This document shows, piece after piece, positions 1 through 7,780 of a stretch of 64,000 nt of DNA. The stretch lies in contig JAJPYB010000004.1 of assembly GCA_021205185.1 (NCBI GenBank), forward strand, positions 1 to 64,000, read 5' to 3'. How positions within the stretch are numbered: the first letter of the stretch is position 1; each line of letters starts with the position of its first letter. The translations under genes were made by a program, and so were the position numbers. The stretch comes from Ruminococcus sp. Its GTDB lineage: Bacteria; Bacillota; Clostridia; Oscillospirales; Ruminococcaceae. The notes below the pieces were generated by a model. The model ran no database searches. It was not told where the DNA came from and was given only the letters and a program-made list of their open reading frames with translations.

Positions 1-21
1 CCCCCCCCCCCGCCCCCCCCC
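1..21. repeat. C-homopolymer tract at window edge
   Basis: Eleven C, one G and nine C open the window, in otherwise AT-rich DNA. Such a tract may be a genuine phase-variable homopolymer, but its position at the very edge makes an assembly or contig-end artefact at least as likely. Confidence 0.6.
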
Positions 22-129
22 ACTATAATAAATAAGAAGTTGAAATAAATTGAACTTTGTCGAATCAGTAACGCAGGCGCTTGTTCGGCAGTAGGAAAGA
101 CCTGTGAAAAATGTAGAGGAGAGTGTTTA

Positions 130-939
130 ATGGAAAATCAGGTAATTAGGAGTGAAAGAATTTCGCAAAAGAAAAAAATTGTGATTACTTATATCATAAT
201 AGCTGTCGTGCTTATTTTAAGCTTAATCCCAACAATAAGTGACTATAACACTTATATAGATGGGCAGGAGACAGCCATTTCTTTAATCGATGTGGTCTCG
301 AGTTCATCTGTATTTGATTTAGATTCTTACGATACCAGGCAAGAGAAAGCAGCTTATTTATATGATAAACTCAATCAAAACAAATACAGCCTTTATAACT
401 CAAAGTACGGTTATACATTGAGTAATAGTGATGAGGTCGATGCACTAAGAAAAGTTGATGAAGCATTAGGCGATTGCTTGTCTGATCGTGGATACGATTG
501 TTGGTATGGTTCTAGATATTTAGCATATCGTTACTTTATCACGTATTTTGTAAACAACATTACTGTATTCACTGTAATCTCTACTTTGATGATTGCTCTT
601 TTGTTAGCGACATTTATTGTGAATATATGTTATTTACATAAAAGAAATAAAGAAATAATTATTGATGATGAGCTGGTAATTTGCAAGAAGAGCAAAAGCA
701 AGCAATTGCAATTTAAGATAAGCGATGTTAATAGCGTTGAAATGACACGTTCCAATGGATTGCTTATTAAAGGCAACGGAGTTAATTATCGTATAAAATG
801 GATTAGGAATGTTGATGAAATCAGGAACAGATTACTAGGACAGAAATATGTTGCTACTCCGCCAGACAATACCGAAATCATTGACGCAGTTCCAGCTCAA
901 CCTTCAGACAATGAATCGGTAAACGAATTGAAAAAATAA
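130..939 (+). CDS. Membrane protein with PH-like domain; probable 5' part of a frameshifted SHOCT/zinc-ribbon gene
   Basis: This 269-residue protein has a basic N-terminus, a membrane segment at about residues 17-37, an outside region of about 100 residues, and a second segment at about 138-168. A beta-rich stretch at about 175-235 looks like the bacterial PH domains often found next to membrane anchors. The start follows GAGGAG with good spacing. The reading ends with NELKK at an AAAAAA run. The next reading frame continues at once with a SHOCT-like motif, so this gene and the one starting at 945 were probably one gene of about 600 residues. No specific function can be given. Codon use is more AT-rich than in the housekeeping genes of this window. 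Confidence 0.6.
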   Translation: MENQVIRSERISQKKKIVITYIIIAVVLILSLIPTISDYNTYIDGQETAISLIDVVSSSSVFDLDSYDTRQEKAAYLYDKLNQNKYSLYNSKYGYTLSNSDEVDALRKVDEALGDCLSDRGYDCWYGSRYLAYRYFITYFVNNITVFTVISTLMIALLLATFIVNICYLHKRNKEIIIDDELVICKKSKSKQLQFKISDVNSVEMTRSNGLLIKGNGVNYRIKWIRNVDEIRNRLLGQKYVATPPDNTEIIDAVPAQPSDNESVNELKK

Positions 940-962
940 AAGAATTGCTAGACACAGGCACA
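925..962 (+). other. Frameshift or slippage point at A6 run
   Basis: Reading NELKK-stop in frame 1 switches to IKELLDTGTI in the -1 frame at the AAAAAA of 931-936. One additional A, or a -1 slip, rebuilds a canonical SHOCT motif across the junction. The sequence shows the motif continuity directly. Whether it is mutation, sequencing error, or programmed slippage is open. Confidence 0.6.
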
Positions 963-1952
963 ATAACGCAGGAAGAATTTGACGCTAAGAAAAAGCAAAT
1001 TCTTGCTTGTGATACAGAAATCAATGAAACTTCTGCTCAACCCCTACCTGTTAGTGATATGCCGATCAACGAGAATTTTTCAGAAGAAAATCAAAGCAGC
1101 ATAAGTAATGATTATCCAGAGCAGCCGAACAATTTAGAAAACAAGAATGCTTCTGATGTCTGCACAAATTGTGGAACAGTGTTTGAAGAAGGACACGCTT
1201 TTTGCCCGAAGTGCGGAACTCCTAAAACCGTTGTAAAAAATAGTTTTTGTCCAAAGTGCGGTGCTGAATTGCAAGCAGGTCAAGAGTTTTGTTCTACGTG
1301 CGGTCATAAAGTTAATTTTGAAACCGGTATTGTTAAGAAAAAGAGCAAGAAGAAAATTGTAATTCCGATTATAATAATCGCTGTTATAATAATTGCTGTT
1401 GTTGCAGCTGTATTTGTTGCACCTATGATTTTTGTTTCGGTTGAGGATATGTGCGCAGAAGGAAATTATACTGAAGCTTACGAAAAAGCGACAGATACAG
1501 AAAAAGATTCTGTTCTTGCTGAAAATGCCATAGCTGTAATGACTGAAAAGATAAGAACTGCTCTTGCCGATTTCGACTCTCCTCCTTCTGATATACAAGT
1601 GATAAGTGCTTATTACGCGCCATTGGTATCTGATGGCGAATTATCACAGTATTGTATTCTTGGTGTCAATATAACTACTGATGATGGTGTTTCTGGTAAT
1701 TGCTACATACTTGGGGATATATATGATGGTGAAGCGTTATCTCTTGGAATAGCTTACTCAACCACAGAAAATGCAGATACCCTGGCTCTTATAGCACAAT
1801 TAATTATTTCAGAATATTGTATTCAACTTAACGATTCGCAATTGGAAAATATAAATAATCGTTTGGATGAAAATACACTAAGCTCTATCGAATTAATTAA
1901 TGAAAACAATATTGATACCAGTCGTTTCAAAGAAAGTGACAGCGACGATTAA
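945..1952 (+). CDS. SHOCT / double zinc-ribbon membrane protein; probable 3' part of a frameshifted gene
   Basis: The frame opens inside a SHOCT motif (LLDTGTITQEEFDAKKKQIL). It continues through a low-complexity stretch into two zinc ribbons, CxxC-x11-CPKC at about residues 73-90 and CPKC-x11-CSTC at about 102-119. A membrane segment follows at about 136-164, then an outside domain of about 170 residues. The only possible starts are weak: the TTG at 945 has no ribosome binding site. A -1 shift in the preceding A6 run joins it to the upstream gene and completes the usual SHOCT start (ELKKIKELLD). Zinc-ribbon plus single-pass architecture is common in Firmicute sensor or scaffold proteins, but the role here is unknown. 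It could be a pseudogene, a sequencing error, or a product of slippage. Confidence 0.55.
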   Translation: MLDTGTITQEEFDAKKKQILACDTEINETSAQPLPVSDMPINENFSEENQSSISNDYPEQPNNLENKNASDVCTNCGTVFEEGHAFCPKCGTPKTVVKNSFCPKCGAELQAGQEFCSTCGHKVNFETGIVKKKSKKKIVIPIIIIAVIIIAVVAAVFVAPMIFVSVEDMCAEGNYTEAYEKATDTEKDSVLAENAIAVMTEKIRTALADFDSPPSDIQVISAYYAPLVSDGELSQYCILGVNITTDDGVSGNCYILGDIYDGEALSLGIAYSTTENADTLALIAQLIISEYCIQLNDSQLENINNRLDENTLSSIELINENNIDTSRFKESDSDD

Positions 1953-1963
1953 TAGTAAGTAAC

Positions 1964-1999
1964 CAGCAGCAGGCACCACGCCTGCTGCTGTTTGTTTGT
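1964..1999 (+). terminator. Rho-independent terminator
   Basis: A perfect 11-bp GC-rich stem (964-974 paired with 980-990 of the second kilobase, loop ACCAC) is followed by TTTGTTTG. It ends the transcript of the SHOCT/zinc-ribbon gene. Confidence 0.85.
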
Positions 2000-2040
2000 A
2001 GGTATCCCGCATTAGCTACGCAAAACTCTATAAACCCCTC

Positions 2041-2069
2041 TTTACAAATTTCTCAACTTATGATATTAT
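2041..2069 (+). promoter_or_regulatory. Sigma-A promoter of the cobalamin operon
   Basis: TTTACA and TATTAT are separated by 17 bases. The expected start of transcription near 2076 lies about 20 bases before the first riboswitch element, as expected for a leader RNA. Confidence 0.65.
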
Positions 2070-2096
2070 GATATTGTTGTAAAAGTACATATTTTG

Positions 2097-2275
2097 GGTG
2101 TGCGGTGAATTTGCCTGGGATTTTCGGGTAAATTTTAAAAGGGAAACAGGTGAAAGACCTGTACAGCAGCCACTACTGTAAGTGAGGACGAAAAAACGCA
2201 TAGCTACCATTGCGGAAATCGTGAGAAGGGCGTTTAAGTAGATTGATACACAAGTCAGGAAACCTGCCGTATACC
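2097..2275 (+). ncRNA. Cobalamin (B12) riboswitch
   Basis: The leader carries GGGAAACAGGTGAAAGACCTG at about 2141-2161 and then CAGCAGCCACTACTGTAAGT at about 2164-2183. These match the conserved GGGAA..GGTGAAA and GCC-CACTGT core of cobalamin riboswitches. The 3' B12-box match AGTCAGGAAACCTGCCGT lies at about 2253-2270. It sits between a promoter and genes for a B12-like capture and import system. A short hairpin (AAGCC..GGGCTT near 2343-2362) between aptamer and first gene has no clean T-run. Control may therefore act on ribosome access rather than on termination; that part is inference. Confidence 0.9.
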
Positions 2276-2448
2276 TCGACAAGCTTTTTGTCGGTTCAAA
2301 ACCTGTTTGGGCAAATGGAGCAAGGATTGAACGCTAAAAATCAAGCCGTCTTTGGAGGGCTTATTTGCGTTACCTTCGTTACCTTTTTGATTTACTTGAC
2401 AGGGGAGAGTATGACTTTGCAAAGTAAATTTTGAAAGGGAAGAAGAAC

Positions 2449-3687
2449 ATGAACAAAAACCAAACAATCAAGAAACTGACAGCCTGCATTTGTGCGGCGG
2501 CAGTAGCAGCACTTTCCTGCGTAGCAGTGTCGTTTGCTGCGGAAAAAGAGGACGTACTGGAGGAGCTTTCAGATACCTCTCTTTACCTTTTGGAGCAAAA
2601 CTCATCGGCTGATTACACAAACGATTATGTCTTAGGAGCAGTTGTATCAGGAGCTGTAGACGAAAGCTTTTGCGAAAGCTATAAGGAGAGCGTAGAAGCA
2701 GCTCTCTCAGAGAATGACGGAAAGCTTATGTACACCGATTACTATTCAGGCGAGCAGACGGAATCGCTGATGTACGAAGCAACTGCTGCGATAGTTCTTA
2801 ATAAAATGGGATATGATACAACAGATATAGGCGGATATAATTTTGCTGATATTCTTGCAAGCTACGATCTTTCACTTGTCAGCAATCCGTATTACCTGTG
2901 CGAAGCTTTAAAGGCGGCAAGAGCAATAAACGCAGGCGATGAGCTTGAGCAGAAGCTTCTCGAAGCGTTAATGGCGTACTACACGGTTGACGAAAGCGAT
3001 TCCTCTTTGGGCGGAATGGATTATTGGGGAATTTCGACCGACAACAACGGCGTGTTTATTGATGCTGTAGCGCCGTATATGAGTGAAAATGAAGAGGTTA
3101 AGGAAGCGGTAGAAAAGTCGCTTAACTTTATCCTTTCAATGAAGCGCGACGACGGCTACGATTCGTCAGTTGCTTATGCGAGCGAGTATGGAAATCCTGA
3201 TTCCACGGCTCTTGCTCTAAGAGCCTTTATAGCTTGCGGAGACGACGAAAACGCAGCGGAGGCTTACTCGCTTCTTTTAGGCTTTAAGTCCTCACAAACT
3301 ACCGGCGCATACCTTTATTACGGAAGCGACAATGTGTATGCTACTAAAGACGCGCAGTCTGCGCTTTTAGCTTACTATGAGTACCTTGCAAGCTCAAGCA
3401 GCGAAGAGGAAACAACCGAGTCAACCGAAACAACTACCGACGAAACAACAGAAGCTGACGAAACGACAACAGAAGCTACGACAGCCGAATCAGATGATGA
3501 AAGCGAAAGTACAACTGCTGAGGATACTGAAGCAGAGGAAACAACTACGACCACCGCTTCAACAACAGAAAGCTCGACAGCGTCAACCTCAACCGATTCA
3601 AATCCAAACACAGGAGCAACAGGCATTACAGCTACAGTTACAATGCTCGCAATCGCTGGAGCGATAGCATTAAAGAAAAGAAGATAA
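2449..3687 (+). CDS. Surface alpha/alpha-toroid (prenyltransferase/terpene-cyclase-like repeat) protein with C-terminal sorting-type signal
   Basis: The product has 412 residues from the ATG at 2449, preceded by a purine-rich AAGGGAAG site; an in-frame TTG lies 18 bases upstream. A signal peptide (about 1-31, ending SFAA) leads into about 280 residues of paired helices, with features such as DGYDSSVAYASEYGNPDSTALALRAF split over repeats typical of the squalene-cyclase/prenyltransferase toroid. A Thr/Glu/Asp/Ser linker follows (about 318-383), then NPNTG, a hydrophobic stretch and KKRR, a sortase-like wall-anchoring signal. In animals the N-terminal half of intrinsic factor and transcobalamin is an alpha6-alpha6 barrel of this fold. 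Its place directly behind a B12 riboswitch and beside a DUF4430 gene suggests corrinoid capture at the cell wall. This is inference: no binding residue can be assigned by eye. Confidence 0.7.
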   Translation: MNKNQTIKKLTACICAAAVAALSCVAVSFAAEKEDVLEELSDTSLYLLEQNSSADYTNDYVLGAVVSGAVDESFCESYKESVEAALSENDGKLMYTDYYSGEQTESLMYEATAAIVLNKMGYDTTDIGGYNFADILASYDLSLVSNPYYLCEALKAARAINAGDELEQKLLEALMAYYTVDESDSSLGGMDYWGISTDNNGVFIDAVAPYMSENEEVKEAVEKSLNFILSMKRDDGYDSSVAYASEYGNPDSTALALRAFIACGDDENAAEAYSLLLGFKSSQTTGAYLYYGSDNVYATKDAQSALLAYYEYLASSSSEEETTESTETTTDETTEADETTTEATTAESDDESESTTAEDTEAEETTTTTASTTESSTASTSTDSNPNTGATGITATVTMLAIAGAIALKKRR

Positions 3688-3732
3688 CTGATCGGGGAAC
3701 ATCGTATTAGTTTGATACAAGGGGAGTGTGCC

Positions 3733-4704
3733 ATGAAAAAATTACTTTCTTGTCTTTTGGCGTTGATGATAGCTCTTGCTCTTTGCGCCTGCTCGGTAGA
3801 ATCTGTCGAGGAGCATGACGCTAAGGAGGCTTCGTCTAGCGCAGAAGCTGCAGAGGACGGAGTTGAAGCTGTAAGAGATGATAGCTCAGACGAGGATTCG
3901 GACGAAAGCTCAGACAGCGACGAAAGCTCCGATAGTGATGAAGATACCAAGTCTGATAAAGAGGATTCAGACGACTCGGATTCAGACGATTCTCAGTCTA
4001 CAACAGAAGTTGATTCAAACGCTTCGGAAAAGACGACAACTACCACAAAGATATCTGCCGGTAATAACGGCACAACCACAACCACCACGACTAAGACCTC
4101 CTCATATAGTTATTATGTTGTTGGAAGCGAAACCTATTACGTTTCCAAAACCGTAACAGGCACCAGTAAAACTTCAACCAGCAAGGGTAAAACCACAAGC
4201 GGTACCACAAAGGCTACAACCACTTCAAAATCTTCGGCAAGTGGTACAAAGTCAGCTTCCTCAAGTAGCAGCACCACGAAATCGAAAATCAAGGTTTCAC
4301 AGCTGGCAATAGACGTTTCCGACCTGCTTTCAAATTCAAGCCTTTCAGACGAGGGAAGAGCGGCAATAGAGAGCAGTCCATACGCAGATTACGGTGTGCT
4401 TATTCCGAAATACTCGTCTGTCACAGTTGTAGAAGGCTCTACCGTTCTGGATGTTTTGGAGCTTGTTTTGAAAACTGAAAGAAACGGCTCAAGCGGCTAT
4501 GCCGCAAATTCAACCGCTACGTTAGGCGTTAAAAATTCAGCTTATGGAAAGTATGTATACTCCATTTGCGGACTTGAGGAAAAGGCCTGCGGCTCAACCA
4601 GCGGATGGATGTATAAGGTGAACGGAAAAACTCCGTCGGTGTCGGCTGATAAGTACGTCTTAAAGGCGGGCGACGAGATAGAATGGGTTTACGTTACAGG
4701 CTAA
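3733..4704 (+). CDS. DUF4430 lipoprotein, candidate corrinoid-binding partner
   Basis: The start is the ATG at 3733 behind GGGGAG; the longer reading from 3712 lacks a site. Residues 1-20 form a lipoprotein signal with lipobox LCAC (lipidated Cys20). About 160 residues of Ser/Asp/Glu- and then Thr/Ser/Lys-rich linker follow. The C-terminal 100 residues form a DUF4430 domain (SGWMYKVNGKTPSV, then YVLKAGDEIEWVYVTG at the end). DUF4430 is related to the C-terminal beta domain of transcobalamin and intrinsic factor. The protein would be tethered to the membrane with a spacer long enough to cross the wall. Together with the preceding toroid protein it could form a two-chain B12 receptor handing ligand to the ECF importer encoded downstream. 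Confidence 0.75.
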   Translation: MKKLLSCLLALMIALALCACSVESVEEHDAKEASSSAEAAEDGVEAVRDDSSDEDSDESSDSDESSDSDEDTKSDKEDSDDSDSDDSQSTTEVDSNASEKTTTTTKISAGNNGTTTTTTTKTSSYSYYVVGSETYYVSKTVTGTSKTSTSKGKTTSGTTKATTTSKSSASGTKSASSSSSTTKSKIKVSQLAIDVSDLLSNSSLSDEGRAAIESSPYADYGVLIPKYSSVTVVEGSTVLDVLELVLKTERNGSSGYAANSTATLGVKNSAYGKYVYSICGLEEKACGSTSGWMYKVNGKTPSVSADKYVLKAGDEIEWVYVTG

Positions 4705-4753
4705 CAAATCGGAGGGAACTAAAACGGTTCATTTTAAAAAATTAAACGAGGTT

Positions 4754-5521
4754 TTGGCGGCAATATACTTTACGGCTTGCTTTGTAGGAATTTGCTTGAT
4801 TTCAAGCGAGCCTGAAGCGTTGCTGCCCTGCTTCGTTATTTGTATAGTATACAGTATCTTTTTAAAGTGCTTTAAAACAGCACTTTTTTGTTTACCAACG
4901 GTGGTACTGTTGATTTTGATAAATCCGTTGTTTAATACAATAGGCGAAACGCCGCTGTTTTATGTAAACGATAACCCGTATACGCTTGAAGCGCTTACAA
5001 CGGGAATAGAAACAGGAATTATGATTTTAACGCTGATTCTTTGGTTTCAGATAGCGGTGCGGTTTATAAATACCGAAAGGCTGTTTTTTGATCTGTCAAA
5101 GGTTCTGCCGTCGATTTCTCTGATGCTTTCGATGATTTTCAAAAGCACGAGCGATTTCTTATCAAGGGCAAGAAAAACGTCTGCCTGTCAGAAGAGCTTT
5201 ATAAAGGGCGACAAAAAGCGTTTCAAGCGAGCGTCAGCTATATTCTTGGCGACCTCGCAAAACGCCTTTGAAAGCTCGGTCGTAAAGGGAATTTCGATGA
5301 CCGGCAGAGGCTTTGAAAGGCGGGGAAAGTCAAACGTATATAGGATAAGACTTCGCACGGACGATTTTGTGGTCTTTTTAGCGACGGCAATTATTTTAAC
5401 GCTATGCGTTTTTCTGAATGGGGTAGCGTTCGTAGCTTTGTTTTCAGTCGCACTTTTGATCCCTGCGATTTACCAGCTTGGAGAGGATGTAAAATGGCAC
5501 TTTTTAAAATCGAAAATTTAA
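4754..5521 (+). CDS. ecfT: ECF transporter transmembrane component (EcfT/CbiQ family)
   Basis: The protein is about 255-265 residues with several membrane helices and the charged EcfT region near residues 125-175 (ARKTSACQKSF, then RRGKSNVYR), which couples to the ATPases. The TTG at 4754 has only a badly spaced site. The frame is open further upstream and reads VHFKKLNEVLAA, which resembles the start of EcfT proteins. A good GGAGGG at 4711-4716 sits seven bases before an in-frame ACG at 4724, so translation probably begins there on a non-standard codon, or an ATG has been lost. It overlaps the ATPase gene by 28 bases. The operon and riboswitch point to cobalamin as substrate. Confidence 0.8.
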   Translation: MAAIYFTACFVGICLISSEPEALLPCFVICIVYSIFLKCFKTALFCLPTVVLLILINPLFNTIGETPLFYVNDNPYTLEALTTGIETGIMILTLILWFQIAVRFINTERLFFDLSKVLPSISLMLSMIFKSTSDFLSRARKTSACQKSFIKGDKKRFKRASAIFLATSQNAFESSVVKGISMTGRGFERRGKSNVYRIRLRTDDFVVFLATAIILTLCVFLNGVAFVALFSVALLIPAIYQLGEDVKWHFLKSKI

Positions 5522-7053
5522 GCTTTAAATACGCCGGAGAAGAAAGCCTAGCGCTTAAAAATATTTCCTTTGAAACTCAAAAGGGCGAGGCCATAGCTGT
5601 TATCGGAAGCTCAGGAAGCGGAAAAACAACCCTTTTGCGAAGCCTTAAAAAGAGTATTGCGCCAAAGGGCGAGCTTTCGGGTGAGGTTAAATTCTTCGGC
5701 GGCGATGAAATAAAAGATATAGGCTTTGTCTTTCAGAATCCTTATGACCAGTCTGTGTGCCAGACGGTATTCGAGGAGCTTGTATTTGCGCCTCAGAATC
5801 TGGGCTTGGCAGCAGACATTATTCGAGTAAGGGTAGCTGAGGTCTGCGCATTTTTTGGAATCGGAGATTTGGTTTCAAAAAAAATGTCCGAGCTTTCAGG
5901 CGGCGAGGTACAGACTGTAAATCTTGCGGCGGCTGCGGTTCTTTCGCCGAGCGTAATACTGCTCGACGAGCCGACAGCTCAGCTTGACCCGATAAGCTCG
6001 CAGAGATTTACTCAGTCGCTTAAAAAGCTAAAGGACGAAATGGCTACAAGCATTATAGTTTCTACCCATTCGATTGAGAATCTTTTGCCGTTTGTTGATA
6101 AAATTTTAGTGCTTGAGGACGGCCGCCTCAGCTTTTTTGGAGATGCTGACGAGGTTATGAATTTGCTGAAGGAAAGTAAAAATCCTTTGGCGCTTGTAGG
6201 CGGAGGTCTGCCGCTCATTTCAAAATTCCACGTTTTAAAAACCGTAAAGCAAGCGAGAGATTTCCTGTCAGTAAACGATATTTCCTTTACGCCAAAACCA
6301 AAGCTGCAATCTGACTTTGGTGAAACGATGATAAACGCCAAAGGAATCTATATGCGCTATGAAAAGTATTCAAAGGACGTTTTGTGCGACGTATCGTTGA
6401 AGGTAAACAAGGGCGAGGCTTTAGGCCTTTGTGGCGCTAACGGAAGCGGAAAAACAACGCTCCTAAGTGTTTTGTCAAAGGCGCTTTCACCCTACAGCGG
6501 AAAGGTAAAGCTTGGCGGCGACCCGCTTTACATTCCTCAGGACCCCAGAATGGCATTTGTAAAGGACTCAATATACGAGGATATAAAATTTTTGTGCGAG
6601 CTTTCTTCAATTCCTCTTTCAGAGATTGACAGAGTGAAAAATGAATACTCTTTCTTTAATGGTATAGACGAAATTCTGGACAAGCATCCTTATGATTTAA
6701 GCGGTGGCGAGCTTCAGAAGGCAGTTGTGCTGAAAGCGCTGGTAGCCGACAAGGATATTTTGCTTTTTGACGAGCCTGTCAAGGGCTTGGATCCGCAAGC
6801 TAAAGAAGAATTTAGAAAAATGATTCTGGAGATAAAGTCCGAAAAGGCTATTATTATTGCTTCGCACGATATTGAATTTTTAGCCGATGCCAGCGACGAT
6901 ATAGCAATGCTCTTTGGCGGAGAAATTGTTTCAAGAAAGCAAAGTGATGAGTTTGTTTGTGAAAACAGCTATTTTACAACCTCACTTGTCCGCGCGACAA
7001 ATGGCATCAAGGACGGACTTATAACAAGCCGACAGCTGTGGGGTGAAATATGA
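5494..7053 (+). CDS. Fused double ATPase of ECF transporter (EcfA-A')
   Basis: The 519-residue protein starts at the ATG at 5494 behind GAGAGG, inside the end of ecfT; a longer frame back to 5404 encodes no ABC sequence. It holds two complete nucleotide-binding domains. The first (about 1-235) has Walker A GSSGSGKTT (38-46), signature LSGGEVQ and Walker B VILLDEPTAQLDP. The second (about 265-505) has GANGSGKTT, LSGGELQK and ILLFDEPVKGLDP. Both have the signature and switch elements needed for activity. Most ECF systems encode EcfA and EcfA' as separate genes, but fused forms are known. It energises import through EcfT and the S component. Its stop codon overlaps the next start (ATGA). Confidence 0.92.
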   Translation: MALFKIENLSFKYAGEESLALKNISFETQKGEAIAVIGSSGSGKTTLLRSLKKSIAPKGELSGEVKFFGGDEIKDIGFVFQNPYDQSVCQTVFEELVFAPQNLGLAADIIRVRVAEVCAFFGIGDLVSKKMSELSGGEVQTVNLAAAAVLSPSVILLDEPTAQLDPISSQRFTQSLKKLKDEMATSIIVSTHSIENLLPFVDKILVLEDGRLSFFGDADEVMNLLKESKNPLALVGGGLPLISKFHVLKTVKQARDFLSVNDISFTPKPKLQSDFGETMINAKGIYMRYEKYSKDVLCDVSLKVNKGEALGLCGANGSGKTTLLSVLSKALSPYSGKVKLGGDPLYIPQDPRMAFVKDSIYEDIKFLCELSSIPLSEIDRVKNEYSFFNGIDEILDKHPYDLSGGELQKAVVLKALVADKDILLFDEPVKGLDPQAKEEFRKMILEIKSEKAIIIASHDIEFLADASDDIAMLFGGEIVSRKQSDEFVCENSYFTTSLVRATNGIKDGLITSRQLWGEI

Positions 7054-7643
7054 ACGGATTTTTGATAGCGTTACTTTGCGCTATAATAATAGTAGCGGCG
7101 TATTTTCTCTGCTTTGAGCTTAAAAAACCTACCGCCGCAAGGCTGATGCCGATAGTCGTTCTTGTTGCGCTCGGAAGCGTCGGACGAGTGATATTTGCGT
7201 TCATTCCCCAATTTCAGCCGACAACTGCAATAGTTATAATAGCAGGCGCTGCGCTCGGCTCGACGGACGGCTTTATGACGGGCGCTCTTTGCGCTTTGGT
7301 TTCAAATATCATTTTAGGACATGGCGCATGGACGCCGTTTCAGATGATAGCATGGGGAACGGTCGGCGCATTAGCGGGAGTAATTTCAAAATTCAAGCTT
7401 GGAGAAACGCTTGTCGGTATGACGATATATTCCGCTCTTGCCGCATTTTTGTATTCTATAATAATGGACACTTATACCGTTTCAAGTCTTTGGCAGATTA
7501 TGACGCCGAGCTACGCTTTAACTATTTATTCGGCAGGTCTTTTCTTTAACATCCTTCAAATGATAGGCAATATAGTTTTTATGCTGATTCTTTACGTTCC
7601 GTTTAATCATATGCTGAAAAGAGTGCGGCTTAAGTACCTCTAG
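7050..7643 (+). CDS. ECF transporter substrate-binding S component, probably for cobalamin
   Basis: This is a 197-residue membrane protein with about six hydrophobic helices and short loops, including GAALGSTDGFMTGALCALVS and GAWTPFQMIAWG, which are typical of ECF S components. The start overlaps the ATPase stop (ATGA), so the two are translationally coupled. The gene ends the riboswitch operon. The specificity is read only from context: a B12 riboswitch and two B12-receptor-like surface proteins. It could be a CbrT-type or other corrinoid S component; related precursors such as dimethylbenzimidazole or cobinamide are possible alternatives. Confidence 0.8.
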   Translation: MNGFLIALLCAIIIVAAYFLCFELKKPTAARLMPIVVLVALGSVGRVIFAFIPQFQPTTAIVIIAGAALGSTDGFMTGALCALVSNIILGHGAWTPFQMIAWGTVGALAGVISKFKLGETLVGMTIYSALAAFLYSIIMDTYTVSSLWQIMTPSYALTIYSAGLFFNILQMIGNIVFMLILYVPFNHMLKRVRLKYL

Positions 7644-7748
7644 CGGCAAACTGCTAAAATTGTGGTAAACGTCATATGATAATTAGCAATGTTCGCAGTT
7701 TGGTTGTATAAAGTTAACAAAAACTTCTTTTATTGCTGGCAAAAACTA

Positions 7749-7777
7749 TTGATTTTTGTAAAGGAATATGGTATTAT
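7749..7777 (+). promoter_or_regulatory. Sigma-A promoter of the GH5 gene
   Basis: TTGATT and TATTAT are separated by 17 bases. Transcription should begin near 7784, at the foot of a strong leader hairpin. Confidence 0.65.
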
Positions 7778-7780
7778 TAT

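Noticed and set aside
2243-2434. 63-codon reading on the plus strand
   Set aside because: It lies over the 3' part of the cobalamin riboswitch and has no ribosome site at its start; the coding look is accidental.
3375-3950. 191-codon reading on the minus strand, rich in Ser/Val
   Set aside because: It is the complement of the Thr/Glu/Ser linker of the toroid protein and the Asp/Ser linker of the lipoprotein; low-complexity linkers create such shadows.
5404-5493. 30-residue N-terminal extension of the ECF ATPase
   Set aside because: The stretch is fully inside ecfT in another frame, and the ABC domain begins at the ATG at 5494 with a ribosome site.
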